Shown: positions 1-10,656 of the stretch, piece after piece
Numbering within the stretch: position 1 is the first letter of the stretch
Layout: every line of letters begins with the position of its first letter
Source: Triplophysa rosa
Lineage: Eukaryota > Chordata > Actinopteri > Cypriniformes > Nemacheilidae
NCBI RefSeq assembly: GCF_024868665.1
Contig: NC_079891.1
Coordinates: 36,138,286-36,202,285, forward strand
Direction: 5' to 3'
DNA length: 64,000 bases
Translations under genes and position numbers: made by a program
The notes under the pieces: model-generated
Seen by the model: the letters and a program-made list of their open reading frames with translations, nothing else
Told to the model about the DNA's origin: nothing
Databases searched by the model: none

Positions 1-145
1 TCTCTCTACCTCTCTCTCAGTCTCTCTACCTCTCTCTCAGTCTCTCTACCTCTCTCTCAGTCTCTCTACCTCTCTCTCAGTCTCTCTACCTCTCTCTCAG
101 TCTCTCTACCTCTCTCTCTCTCTACCTCTCTCTCAGTCTCTCTGT
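1..145. repeat. Pyrimidine-rich 20-bp minisatellite
   Basis: Tandem copies of a 20-base unit (TCTCTCTACC followed by TCTCTCTCAG) run from the window edge to about position 145, with the last copies contracted to plain CT repeats. The array probably continues to the left of the window. It lies in what would be intron 1 of the putative paxillin gene. Confidence 0.9.
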
Positions 146-250
146 CTTTACTTACACAACCGTTTACTTACATGACAAAACATTACAAAATAAACAAATA
201 TGTAGTTGAAGTTAAACCAAGTACAGCCCTATAAAAACGTGCAGTAGCTC

Positions 251-446
251 ACCTCCCTCTGAATCTGGAATCATATAAATCCCATCAGAATGTGAGGGCG
301 CGCTGGACTGAACAACACACGGCTTGTCTGATGTCTTGACTAAAGCTGATTCTGGAACACACACTGAAGATGAAGCTTGGACAGCATGGGTGTTCAACAC
401 AAGCGCCGTCTCAGTGGCTGGGGTCCCATCTGAAGAAGCCGTTATC
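251..446 (-). other. Possible coding exon, unidentified
   Basis: On the minus strand an open frame of about 65 codons, rich in Ser, Thr, Ala and Pro, is bounded by a plausible AG acceptor near 447 and a good GTGAG donor near 250. The predicted peptide ends in a segment reading IYMIPDSEGG. I do not recognise it. Upstream of the acceptor the frame is closed by a stop, as expected for an internal exon, but an open frame of this length is also expected by chance. If the gene starting at 8378 is paxillin, this could be a fish-specific disordered exon of it, or simply intronic sequence. Confidence 0.2.
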
Positions 447-1027
447 AAACTCATGTCAGGCATCTAGAACTCCTGTGAAAGACCAAGAGGGTTTCCGGAG
501 AAGTGTGGACTCAACGGCCCTCCAGTGAGATGTAGAGAGGAAGGGTCCATCCCATTCCGGAGCACTGAACACATTCCTCAGAGCTGGCTCGTGTATACAG
601 AGATAACACTTATTCTCACAGGAAGACACAAGACTACACAAATCCATAGATGACAAACTCTAAATGCCTCCACAACACACTCATCCCATTTAATCCTTAC
701 CAACTGTACTCAACAGAGTCACCGCAGTATTCACCATGATGATCCTCGTCATAAAAATATACACGTGCTTACTTCACTTCAAGAACATTTATCTCTTCAT
801 TTAAGTTAAGCGAGACATAAGGACACAGAACAGAATTAAGCATCTTTAGTCGAGACATGGACAGTTAACGCATGGCCTTAATCCCATCAGACAACAACCA
901 TCAAAAGCTGCTGCGATATAAAAATGATCACAATCAATCATACAGATGACAGTGTTATGATTTCTTCTCTCTCGTCTCTACTGTTAGTTTCACAATGTGA
1001 ACTGAACACATTTGATTGTGTTTTTAT

Positions 1028-2136
1028 TAAGGCTGTCAAGCGATTAATGGCATCCAGAGTAAAAGTTTGTTTACAAAATATATGTCTGTGTACTGTTCAT
1101 ATTAATTTTGTGTTTATAAACACTCACACATGAATGCATTTATTTAAGAAAAACATAAAAGTTAATCAATTTCATATAATTGTAATTATTGGTAAATATA
1201 AACTGGGTTTGGCACTACATATCGTAATTCACACTAACCCTAACAGCTCAATCTAAAATCACCACGAGATTGAGTCGTTAACACTCCTCAAACATCACCA
1301 TTATAAATATACTTTATTATCATGAAAGGTGAGTAAAACAGGGATAGAATATCACCATTGGCATTTCCTGGAACAATGGCTGCGTCCGAAATCGCCTACT
1401 TCCATACTATATAGTGGGCGAAAACGAGTATGGGTCATGAGTAGTATGTCCGAAACCTCAGTATGCAAAAAACAGTAGGCGAGAAATACCCGGATGGTCT
1501 ACTGCTTCACATTTACATTTACTACTTCTGCCGAGATTGGTGTGTGTGGATCGGATGGACACTTCTCTATCCCATGATGCCACGGGAGCTGAGCAACGGT
1601 CACATTTCAACAGTATATCAAATAAATATAGCGGAAAACTTTAAGGCGGACGCCCGTTTTTAATGTGAGTGCCAATAAAGGAATTTCTCATGACTAAATG
1701 ATGTTTTAATAAACACTCACGTATAGGTTGCTGTTAAAACATACATCATAGGTCAAAGCGCATACGGGTCACATGACCATAAAACATGGCGGACGCAGTA
1801 TGTCCCAAATGTATTCATACTACACCCACTCATACTATATAGAACGTAGTGTTTTAACGGCCGATGGGTAGTTTCTGCACAAGAGCGCCCTCTGGCTTTC
1901 GGGTGTTGCGGCATTAAACTGTAATTCGTTGAGGAAACTAAGCATAAGAATTGCAAGATATATCGTCCAACCCCTAATTATTGGTAAATATAAATAGATA
2001 CATGTAAATATTTCCTTAATATATGTATGTGTATGTTTTTGTGTTTATAAATACAAAATGAATATGCACAGTACAGACATTTATTATGTAAACACAAATG
2101 TTTATTCTGGATGCCAGTAATCGTTTGACAGCCCTA
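1028..2136. mobile_element. hAT-type non-autonomous transposon
   Basis: The left end TAAGGCTGTCAAGCGATTA and the right end TAATCGTTTGACAGCCCTA are inverted copies of each other, and the similarity extends about 100 bases inward. The flanks are GTTTTTAT (1020-1027) and GTTTTCAT (2137-2144), a target duplication of 8 bp with one difference, typical of hAT elements. No transposase reading frame is present. A second element (GGCTGCGTCCGAAATCG end near 1379) sits in the middle. Confidence 0.75.
1379..1925. mobile_element. Nested MITE-like element
   Basis: The segment starts with GGCTGCGTCCGAAATCG and carries the fish repeat motif of inverted CATACTATATAG-type segments at both ends (near 1402 and 1826). 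It interrupts the surrounding hAT element. I could not fix its right end or target duplication precisely. The small open frame at 1463-1663 inside it has no recognisable similarity. Confidence 0.5.
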
Positions 2137-2144
2137 GTTTTCAT

Positions 2145-5133
2145 ACATTGTTGTGCTTTGTGATCAATGATTGCTTAATGTTATTGCTCAGTTCAACACA
2201 TTTCCATTGTGTGAGTTAACAGAAAGCTGACAGATCAGTCGTGTAACGGGTAAGAGTAAAGCTGGAAGAACAGGTGTGTGATATCTGATGTAAACTCTGT
2301 GCCTTAAAGGCTCAATATTTCATTTCATTCATTCATGTGCGCCCCCTTCTGCTCAATGACTCAACTACACAATCTTCAATTGCACAAAGGCTCTTTAAAA
2401 ATCCTCTTTAACAGCCAGAAACTTCATCTACACCAAGTTACAGATCAAATCAATATGACACCATTACGTCATGCGTGTTGGCCACAAGCAAAGCCTCATC
2501 TTTGAGCCGTCTGTGAAAACAGAGAGAGATGTGACCTTCAGAGATGTGAGACCACCGAGATGATCGGCCAGGAGACCCCAGAGCTAAAATAAGACATCCT
2601 AAACCTGCCACACACTGACGAGGAAATCCATGCCGCGCCGTAAAACCTGATATACACCTGATAAAACATAACCCAGAATCCTTCAGCGTTCTGTACCTGC
2701 CACGAGAAATCAGTCGCACAACACAACATCACATATCATTATTCTGATTTATTCACAACACACAATGTGTGCTTCCGTTTGAAAACTTTGATATGTCTTT
2801 ATGACTTAGGAGTTTTTATTAATGATTCTGTTAGAGACACCACGAGGAACCCCAAAAAAGAGCTCTGAGTGAGAGACACTCTGACATAAAGAGAGAGAGA
2901 GAGACCAGCACCATCTCACTAATAATCTCACACTGTTTTTCAAATCCCATCTGAAAATAAGAGGCTGTAAAACAGAACTTCTAAAGATGACACTGACGCG
3001 GGTGTGAAGTATTGTAAAGCCACTGACACAAAACATGACAATCATCGGGATGTCAAAGAGCACATGAAGTACGCATGCTCAACGCTTCATCTCCAGATGT
3101 TTCTGACCTCAAACCCACCCGTGACCCTCAGGGATCCCGACTCAAAGGTCACACATCTCCAGTCATTCTCCCGTCTGCTCCCAGCGTTTCTTTATCTGAT
3201 GGGCAGAAAGGTGCTCCGGGAATTCCTGGAATACTTCTGCCTGCTCGGACTCGCGCCGAACGTCCTCCTTCACATGAACACTGAACAACTCAAGAGACGT
3301 TCTCAACACACATATCAAGTAATATTCTGTTGTCCTTTCGCACCAGACGTCAAAATGATTGGATTTTTCTTTGGTCTGTTTGACGGGTCACTAGAGGTCA
3401 GAAGAACAGAAAGACGATACACACAAACACAGAACACACACACATCACAGTCTGAATCAATTTAACACAAAGCCTGCGTGCACTGAGGTCACACCACTGT
3501 GTTTGCACATCGCAACCAAACGCTGTTTTCCCAGAAGAGGAAGAAGTTGTTGCAACATTTGAAATGCCTCAAAGAATCAGCTCGAGTTTTACTCATCCAC
3601 ACACATCATCGTCAGATAAACCACACACACACACACAGTTTACACACAACTGACTGACAACACACAAACTCTTCACTTCACTGCGGACAGTGCAAACACA
3701 ACTTCAGACTTAACTGCAATTTCACACTCACAGCAAAAACACCACAATTTCACAGCTTTCAGTAAACTCAAGAAAGACTCGCTGTACACTAGAACATCAT
3801 TTCTCATTCAGGTTTTCTTTAAATCCAGCGATGGGTCAAAATGAATAGCGCCAGTCGTTGGGTTAAATTAACCCGGAAAATGTTTTGACTCAACACAACC
3901 CAGCTGAGGTTCACTTACAACCCAACACTCGCTGGAATATAACTCGGCATACTTACATTAAATAATACAGCCTATAAAAAACATCTGTGAAAGACAAAAG
4001 CAAATGTGTTCGGCGGTAAATCACCACGGAACTGTAAATAACATGTGACGTGCATTCAACACATTGCATCTTTTATTTTCTCTGGTGGTGTCTGTACTAA
4101 ATGAGATCTGTGTGTTTGTTTGGTGTTGCCTGGAGAGAATTCAGCTTCACATCTCATATACACATCAGTGTGTTATACACACACGCACGCACGCACGCCC
4201 ACACACACACCCACACCCACAGGAGTAAAAGTGTTCCTGGTAGGAGTAGATTTCTTAAGACATTTGTGAACGCTGATAAACCGGAGTAAAGTGAGAACAA
4301 TCCTGCAGAGACGCCAGAATAAAACACTCATCTCACATGAGATAAAGACACGCCACATTTAACCTCCTGTCTCTCTTTATCACACATTTGTGTCTCAATT
4401 AATACACAGTCAGTTCATATAAACGTACAACCCGTCGACACTCATCTGGAGTTCTGGGTGAATGAGGACGAGACGTCACCGTCGGCCGTGTCTGAATTCA
4501 CTCATTTACACTCACATGTGCCACATTAACTCTGAACGAGCGACTGAAGAGAGATTCACACCACACCACATGAACATGAAAACACCACAATCACTTCTCT
4601 CAGGGGATAAACAGATTACAGTTTTACTCTCAGCCGCATTATAAGAAAGCTGATGTTGTGGTAATGCTTCAATTAGAACTCTAGAATCCATTGAACACAT
4701 GAAGTGGACGTCATGCCCTGTGACACACCAGCCCTGGCAAATGAATAAACACGTGACAGATGTGACTTCATCTGATCTCTGGCCTGTTTCATGCCATACA
4801 TCCTCACCTGTAACACCGTGTCATATCACACAGTCAAGTCTTCATATACATCATCTGATGACTTCATCGTCGATTCATACTGTACTTAACAACACACATG
4901 TATACTATACACGGGTCAAGCCTCAAAACACAACACAACATTCATTCACTGTCATCAGCACAATATAGAGAGCAACATAGAAGATACGTGAATAAACCAC
5001 ACAAACACGGCACATCACGATAAACACGGTTCAGCAGCACAAAACCACTGTGTTTACTTTGAATCTTAACAAAGAACAGCGTGTTGGAGGCCTTGTGTTT
5101 GTTAAATCCTCCATTAAAGTCAATGAAATAAAT
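2145..5133. other. Putative pxn intron, no gene seen
   Basis: Apart from short AC runs (about 4177-4222) and a fish dispersed repeat with GGGTTAAATTAACCC-type palindromes around 3830-3940, I see no supported gene. Several short open frames exist on both strands (for example 3004-3465), but none shows a domain, codon pattern or splice context that I can support. Confidence 0.5.
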
Positions 5134-5209
5134 TAGGGATGCACGATAAATGATCGGCCATATCGTATCGGCTGATACATGGTCATTTTTAATGTTAGGC
5201 CGTTATATT

Positions 5210-6109
5210 TAGGGATGGGTACCGTGAAGCGGTACTTTTTTGGACCGGTACATTATTGGGTCGATACCAGAGTATCCATAAGCTTCATGACAAACGATAC
5301 TGTTATCGATACTTGCGTTGTTTTATCTCTGTGTATTCGGGTGTTAAATGGCGAATTAGAGGCTGCTGCCTGTCATTTTCCATCCCTGAATCATGTGTGA
5401 ATGGCCGAAGTTTGCTCGACGTATGTGTGATATCTAGGGTCATATGATTTCCGCGATGTATTTGTAATCTGCTTGTTTTGCGTGTGTATGAGTGAAAGAG
5501 TGGCCTGGTTGCGCTTGTGGCGCTTTCAGCGTCCGCGTTTCACAACTAGGGAAGCTTCCGTCAAACACCCCTTTGCGGCAACCCGTCAAAATAAAAGTCC
5601 TTTATTTGCGAACAAGTTATAACATTGTTTTTAATAATTCGGCCACGGAGTATATTTACCTACTTTAGTAAATTGAAGTAAATGTGCTAGTAAAATTATA
5701 AAAATAGTACATATAATTAAAAAATATTACTTGCTTAGAAAATAGTACTTAAATTTATGTAGACCTAAAACCAGAAAGGAAAAAAGAAATACGGTCTACC
5801 AGCCAAATAACCACAGTGATGTAAAGTAAATATGTTGAATTACATTATGATGTGCTCCTATGCACATGCTAAGTGCAGTAAGTGGTATGCTAAGGAACAC
5901 ACACACATTTTGTTATGTGGCATTTTCTGTTTGCTCAGAAGCATTTGTAAACTGCAGTTCTAAAGCTCAGCTGTTATAAATAAACTTAAAATGTTTAACA
6001 TCTTTTCACATCATGTGTTTTTGCATCAAATTATAGAGCATAGCATCGATAAAAGTATTGATAAGTACCGGTATTGATATTGATAAAATCTTAACGATAC
6101 CCATCCCTA
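5210..6109. mobile_element. Nested hAT non-autonomous element
   Basis: The ends TAGGGATGGGTACCG and GATACCCATCCCTA are inverted copies. The element is flanked by a perfect 8-bp duplication, GTTATATT at 5202-5209 and 6110-6117. It is about 900 bp long, with no coding capacity. It has jumped into the element spanning 5134-7760. Confidence 0.85.
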
Positions 6110-6189
6110 GTTATATTACAGCAGATCAATCACTTCCTCTGGTCAAACTTCTTCAGCTCACATTTAAAACACAGTACAGTAGTGCTTCT

Positions 6190-6515
6190 CAAATATGACA
6201 AAAATCATAATCACGATTATTTGGGCCAATATTGAGATCCCCATTATTTAACACGAATACTCACTAAGTTTTAAAACAACATAGAAAAATGAAAACTTGG
6301 CTTTTAAACGGTGAATTCAACTGTAAAATAAATGTAAAGAAATAGCACAGCTGAACCACTGTAAAGGAAGGGTGTGCGCTGTGGATTTATACCACGAGAA
6401 AAGAGAGGATCCTTGCAAAATGGAATTCGGCACAATAATCGTTTACCTCGATTTATTTGTTTCTGTAATTGTTGAAGGCCAAAACTGACGATTACGATTA
6501 ATTGCACAGCCCTAC
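6190..6515. mobile_element. Truncated hAT-like fragment
   Basis: The right side ends with GATTAATTGCACAGCCCTA, the usual end of this fish hAT family, and the left part carries ATCACGATTATTTGGGCC. A matching TAGGGCTG left terminus is missing, so the copy is probably truncated. Confidence 0.45.
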
Positions 6516-6637
6516 TTTCTGTTGTGATCTCTCAATTACTGCTGTTAGCAAAACACAGTTGATGTAGATACAGTATTTATGAATGTGTAAATTATAGTAA
6601 CAAAAGCATATGGTTTGAAGGTGACTGCTGTCTGAAT

Positions 6638-7410
6638 TAGGGCTGTGTATTGGCAAGTGCCTCCCGATATGATACATATCACGATAGATGGGTCACAATA
6701 TATTGCTATGTATTTTCATATGATACACATTTGCGATATATTGCAATACTTTAAATAGAAACTGTAAAAAGTAGAGGTAGAAATAGAACATGCTGTGCAC
6801 CAGCAGGGGTTTTCTGTAAGGATAAGTGTAAAAACATCCCTTACCTCTGCAGAGCGGCCATGATGTGCGATGCATGGACCTTTAGATCAGAGGTTTGGCT
6901 TCTCAAACTGTGGATAGCGCCCCTCAAGTGGGTAGCACAGGGGAATAAGGCGGCTCACGCAAGTCACTTGGCTGTTGTGGTGCATTACAGTTAAAACACT
7001 GAACATGGGCAGAATAAAACCTCTGCTTCATCCGTGCTGTAAATGTGCTGGTGTCACATCCTTATATAAGCTCAATAAATGTCATTGTTACTTTTCTTAA
7101 TAAACTTTCTGTCTAATGCACTGCAGTAGCCAAGTGACTTGTGTCATGACTTGAGAAGCTACAAACAGTATTATTTTATATAACTCATTACTCCATGACT
7201 TCTTTAGAAAACCAAAGCACACCCACACATCAGCTCTGAGAGCTCCAAGCCTTCTTATATTTTTCACCATGCTCGCTTCCACTTACTTTTGGCCGTATGT
7301 ATGACATGATTTAATAAAAAATGATCGATAGTAGAGGTATCACTATCCATACACTATCGGGGAAAAAATATTGCGATAGTTTCATGTATCGATATTTTTG
7401 CACAGCCCTA
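6638..7410. mobile_element. Nested hAT non-autonomous element
   Basis: The ends TAGGGCTGTGTATTGG and TTTTTGCACAGCCCTA are inverted copies. A perfect 8-bp target duplication GTCTGAAT lies at 6630-6637 and 7411-7418. The 773-bp body has no transposase frame. Confidence 0.85.
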
Positions 7411-8149
7411 GTCTGAATGCTTTCGGTCTTGAGACCTGTGAGACGTGTGGCTATTAAGAACATCTCAAATCTGTTTATTACCTAAAACATATACCAGAAA
7501 AGTTTGAAGGCTAAAGAATCATTAATAACTAGTGTAAAGTAGGCTAGGTACATGATTTTCAGGGGGAAAGATAACTCGTGTTTACCTTGTTTTCTGCAGT
7601 CAATGTTTTCAAATAAAAGCACTTGTTGCCTTTTGTTTCAGTCTTAGGGAATTTTATATTAATATTTAGATACTGTATATGGGCCAATATATCGGCTTCC
7701 GATGTTAAAGAATGATCAGGTATCGTTATCGGCCAAAATTTACATATGGGTGCATTCCTAAAATAACTACACACAGTCAGAGGGGGTCGGCACTACAGCG
7801 GGTTTTGTTGGATACTTGTGAAGTGTTGAGGTGGGGTGCAAAATGACACACTGTTGCTACTTACAGCCACTTTATCACAGAAGCTCAAACTGAAAAACTG
7901 CACAAACACTCCCACTTCTGCATTTAGTGATGCATATAACCGTGATTATCCCTCGAGCACAAATGTGCAGGAACAAAAGTTAGAATACAATCAGACAATG
8001 AAGCCGCACGTTCAGATTTCGTGTTTAGATCGCTTTAAAGCGGCGCAGAGATCGTGTCTGACAGTAAACACGGTAACGTAACGTTATGTCGGGACCTCTG
8101 CTGTGCTCTTAAAGCACGTAAAGGTCTGATCGTGTTTAAATGAGCCCTA

Positions 8150-8600
8150 CAGATGTCCGATCAGAGGTTGCTGCAGTCAGTCAGTCAGTCACTACAGTAT
8201 CAACACGAGCATCGGCGCGCGCGCTGACGTTGGCAGAAGCCCCGCGCCGCGCTCCATCCGCGTTACTTCACACATTTATCGCTCATTTAACTCGTCGTTT
8301 CATCACGACTCATCTCCTCCTGTCACGCATGTCGCGTGTAAGTCGCTCGAGAAGTTCACACTCACCCAGATCGTCCATGTTTCTGTGGCGTCCGTGCTTC
8401 ACCGAGCCGCTATCTTTCGGGTCTCGCGGTCCGCAACTGCACGCGGAGAAGTTTTCAACTCACGCGCACGCGCGGCGCGAGCACGCAGCCAGACGAGCAC
8501 ACGCAGCGCTGCGCATTGAACTGCTGACGTATAGAAGAAGAATTATAGAACTCGTAAAGAAAAAGACGTTTATTTTAGATTGAAATAAATATACTATGGT
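8150..8600 (-). promoter_or_regulatory. pxn: CpG-rich promoter of the minus-strand gene
   Basis: This stretch is strikingly CpG-dense compared with the AT-rich surroundings (runs such as CGGCGCGCGCGCTGACG near 8213 and CACGCGCACGCGCGGCGCG near 8460). It lies just upstream, on the minus strand, of the ATG at 8378. The long plus-strand open frame 8140-8583 is a by-product of the CpG richness and not a gene. No TATA box is visible, as is normal for a CpG-island promoter. Confidence 0.55.
8366..8378 (-). CDS. pxn: First coding exon, probable paxillin (5' end only)
   Basis: On the minus strand, ATG GAC GAT CTG G is followed at once by a perfect GTGAGT donor (8365-8360). The exon therefore encodes Met-Asp-Asp-Leu plus the first base of a Gly, Asp, Glu, Ala or Val codon. 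Paxillin begins Met-Asp-Asp-Leu-Asp-Ala-Leu-Leu, its LD1 motif; from memory, its first coding exon stops inside the fifth codon. A CpG-rich promoter lies directly upstream. Human PXN is a neighbour of MSI1 and TMEM233 on 12q24, and both of those genes are in this window. I could not find the second exon (the rest of LD1) in 1-8365, so intron 1 would have to leave the window on the left. Paxillin is a focal-adhesion adaptor with LD motifs and four LIM domains. The call rests on four residues, phase, promoter and synteny, so it is an inference. A HIC-5-type start would have Glu at position 2. Confidence 0.5.
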
Positions 8601-8640
8601 CATTAATAACGAGAACCCTTACAAAAAAGACCATGATTTT

Positions 8641-9000
8641 ATTACAAATAATTAATCATTATTAATCATTCATTTTACTATGAATAACCACATTTTTATT
8701 TCGGTTTCATTTGTAGTTAAAACACAGAACAGATATCTCTTTAACTATAGTATTAATAGTAAAACTATGATAATACAGCTGCAAATCAATCAGCCCAGTG
8801 CTGGAAATGGCTGAGATTGACTAGTTAAAGACTTATTTTATATTTTTAAACCACAATTGCAGAAAGTGCCATTATATTCCTGAACAGAGTTTTTATGCAT
8901 ACATTCAATGTAGCATTAATGTGTTTCACAAGTACTCTTGTATTGAGTATTTGAGTCAGTGTCTTTTATCCAGCTGTTTAGTTCATTTAAACACCAGTAA
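8641..9000. other. AT-rich intergenic stretch
   Basis: This is low-complexity AT-rich sequence upstream of the CpG promoter. I see no gene or clear transposon ends. Confidence 0.5.
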
Positions 9001-9015
9001 TTACCCACATGCCCC

Positions 9016-9325
9016 TACACACACACACACACGCACGCACACACACACACACATGTCTGGTTTACTATCCCCGTGGGGACAGTCCATAGGCGTAATGTTT
9101 TTATACTGTACAAACTGTATATTCTATCCCCTATCCCTAACCCTATCCCTAAACCTAAAGATCATAGAACACTTTTTGCATTTTTAGATTTTCCAAAAAT
9201 ATTGTTCTGTACAATTTATAAGCTTTTGTGCCCGTGAGGACCTCAATTTTGGTCCCCACAGTGACACGAGTCCCCATGTGTTGGTGTGTATTCAGGTTTA
9301 GGTCCCCACCGGGATATACAAACAT
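9016..9325 (+). repeat. CA-linked dispersed repeat, copy 1
   Basis: A (CA)n tract (9016-9052) is followed by ATGTCTGG, a GTGGGGACAGTCCATAGG block, telomere-like CCCTAACCCTATCCC, and an end with GGTCCCCACCGGGATATAC. Near-identical copies lie at 10020-10294, 39991-40238 and 47203-47475, all in the same orientation and next to CA repeats. It is a fish microsatellite-associated repeat without coding capacity. Confidence 0.85.
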
Positions 9326-10002
9326 GTCCAGATGTGATCAATGCAGAAAAACCCGCAGTCTTAAGGCATGAGTTTATAATAATAACATGAGAAAACTCTA
9401 GAGTGCTGTAAAAAAGTCGTCAGACTGATGAAACACAACAAACACTGAGAGATTGAGGTTATTAATGTCTCTGGGGAAACTGAAGTCTTTTGACTCTAAA
9501 ATAAATATTTTTCTAGGAACCACTGCAGTCACCTTCCTCTTTCGTGTTTAAACTGGAGACACATTTGAGTCAAATGTATTTATTTTAAGATTCATGTAAA
9601 TGAAGGTCAAACGTCTGTTCTTGTTTTCTGTGTGTTAGAGAGAATAAAGTCCTCAGTCTTTCTGAGATTATACATCTGATCATGAATATGTAAGTTTTGT
9701 CTTCTATTGTCTTGATGTGCATCATGTGTGCCAGAATCAAACGTGTCGGGTTTGTGAGGCCTGAAAAATCTCCATAATCCATAAAAAATCACAACACATG
9801 TAGTGAAGAGACGTTGTTTTCGTTCATTGTTTTGTTTGTGTTAAAAGTGTGTTATGTTGTGGTCAGTAACTGTATCTCAGGACAGTAAATGTTTGTGTGG
9901 AAGAACAGAAATACAGAGTACACAGTCATTTTAATCTCAGATCTGTTATATAATCCGTTTCGATCATCCTGCCACATGTTGAGACACACGCACTAATGCA
10001 CG

Positions 10003-10294
10003 CACGCACGCACACACACATGTCTGTGGTTTATTATCTCTGTGGGGACAGTCCATAGGCGTAATGTTTGTATACTGTACAAACTGTATATTCTATCCCC
10101 TATCCCTAACCCTATCCCTAAACCTAAAGATCATAGAACACTTTTTGCATTTTTAGATTTGTAAAAAATATTGTTCTGTACAATTTATAAGCTTTTGTGC
10201 CCATGAGGACCTCAATTTTGGTCCCCACGGTGACACGAGTCCCCATGTGTTGGTGTGTATTCAGGTTTAGGTCCCCACCGGGATATACAAACAT
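10003..10294 (+). repeat. CA-linked dispersed repeat, copy 2
   Basis: This is the same family as 9016-9325, including the telomere-like CCCTAACCCTATCCC block and the terminal CCCCACCGGGATATACAAAC. It starts after a short CA run and ends directly in the long CA microsatellite that follows. Confidence 0.85.
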
Positions 10295-10408
<114 letters not shown>

Positions 10409-10650
10409 CTGTTTGACTTTTGTAATGTGATGTCAAGGTAATTGAAAATGATTTTATAAAACAGACAGACATACTGTATGATCACAGTTTGTGAACATAA
10501 TGTCCGGTGTGAATGATGTGGGTGTGTATATCAATGAACTGATGGTCCGTTGTGTTATTTTCTCTAGAAGTTTTCACACTACCAAATAAGCACATAGAGA
10601 GAGACAGAGAGCAGGTTAAGGTCAGAGGTCAAAGCATTTGGGTCAAGGCC

Positions 10651-10656
10651 TTTATT
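10651..10656 (-). terminator. crybb1: Polyadenylation signal overlapping the crybb1 stop
   Basis: On the minus strand the end of the coding sequence reads GGAAATAAAGG. The AATAAA hexamer includes the stop codon TAA itself, so the 3' UTR could be extremely short. Cleavage would be expected around 10620-10640. Confidence 0.5.

Larger units (their letters stand above)
5134..7760. mobile_element. Outer hAT element containing nested hATs
   Basis: The left end TAGGGATGCACGATAAATG and the right end with TATGGGTGCATTCCTA are inverted copies. The flanks AAATAAAT (5126-5133) and AAATAACT (7761-7768) agree at seven of eight bases. Inside, two further hAT elements are inserted at 5210-6109 and 6638-7410. 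No intact transposase frame is visible. Confidence 0.7.

Noticed and set aside
2538..2732. Minus-strand frame with VQNAEGFWVMFYQVYIRFYG
   Set aside because: Looks protein-like at first sight, but I could find no matching family or coherent splice sites; left as unsupported.
8140..8583. 147-codon plus-strand frame
   Set aside because: Lies in a CpG-rich promoter, has an Arg/Ser/Ala composition expected from GC-rich sequence, and no domain.
9121..9165. Interstitial telomere
   Set aside because: The CCCTAACCCTATCCC block is an invariant part of a dispersed repeat and is not a true TTAGGG array.
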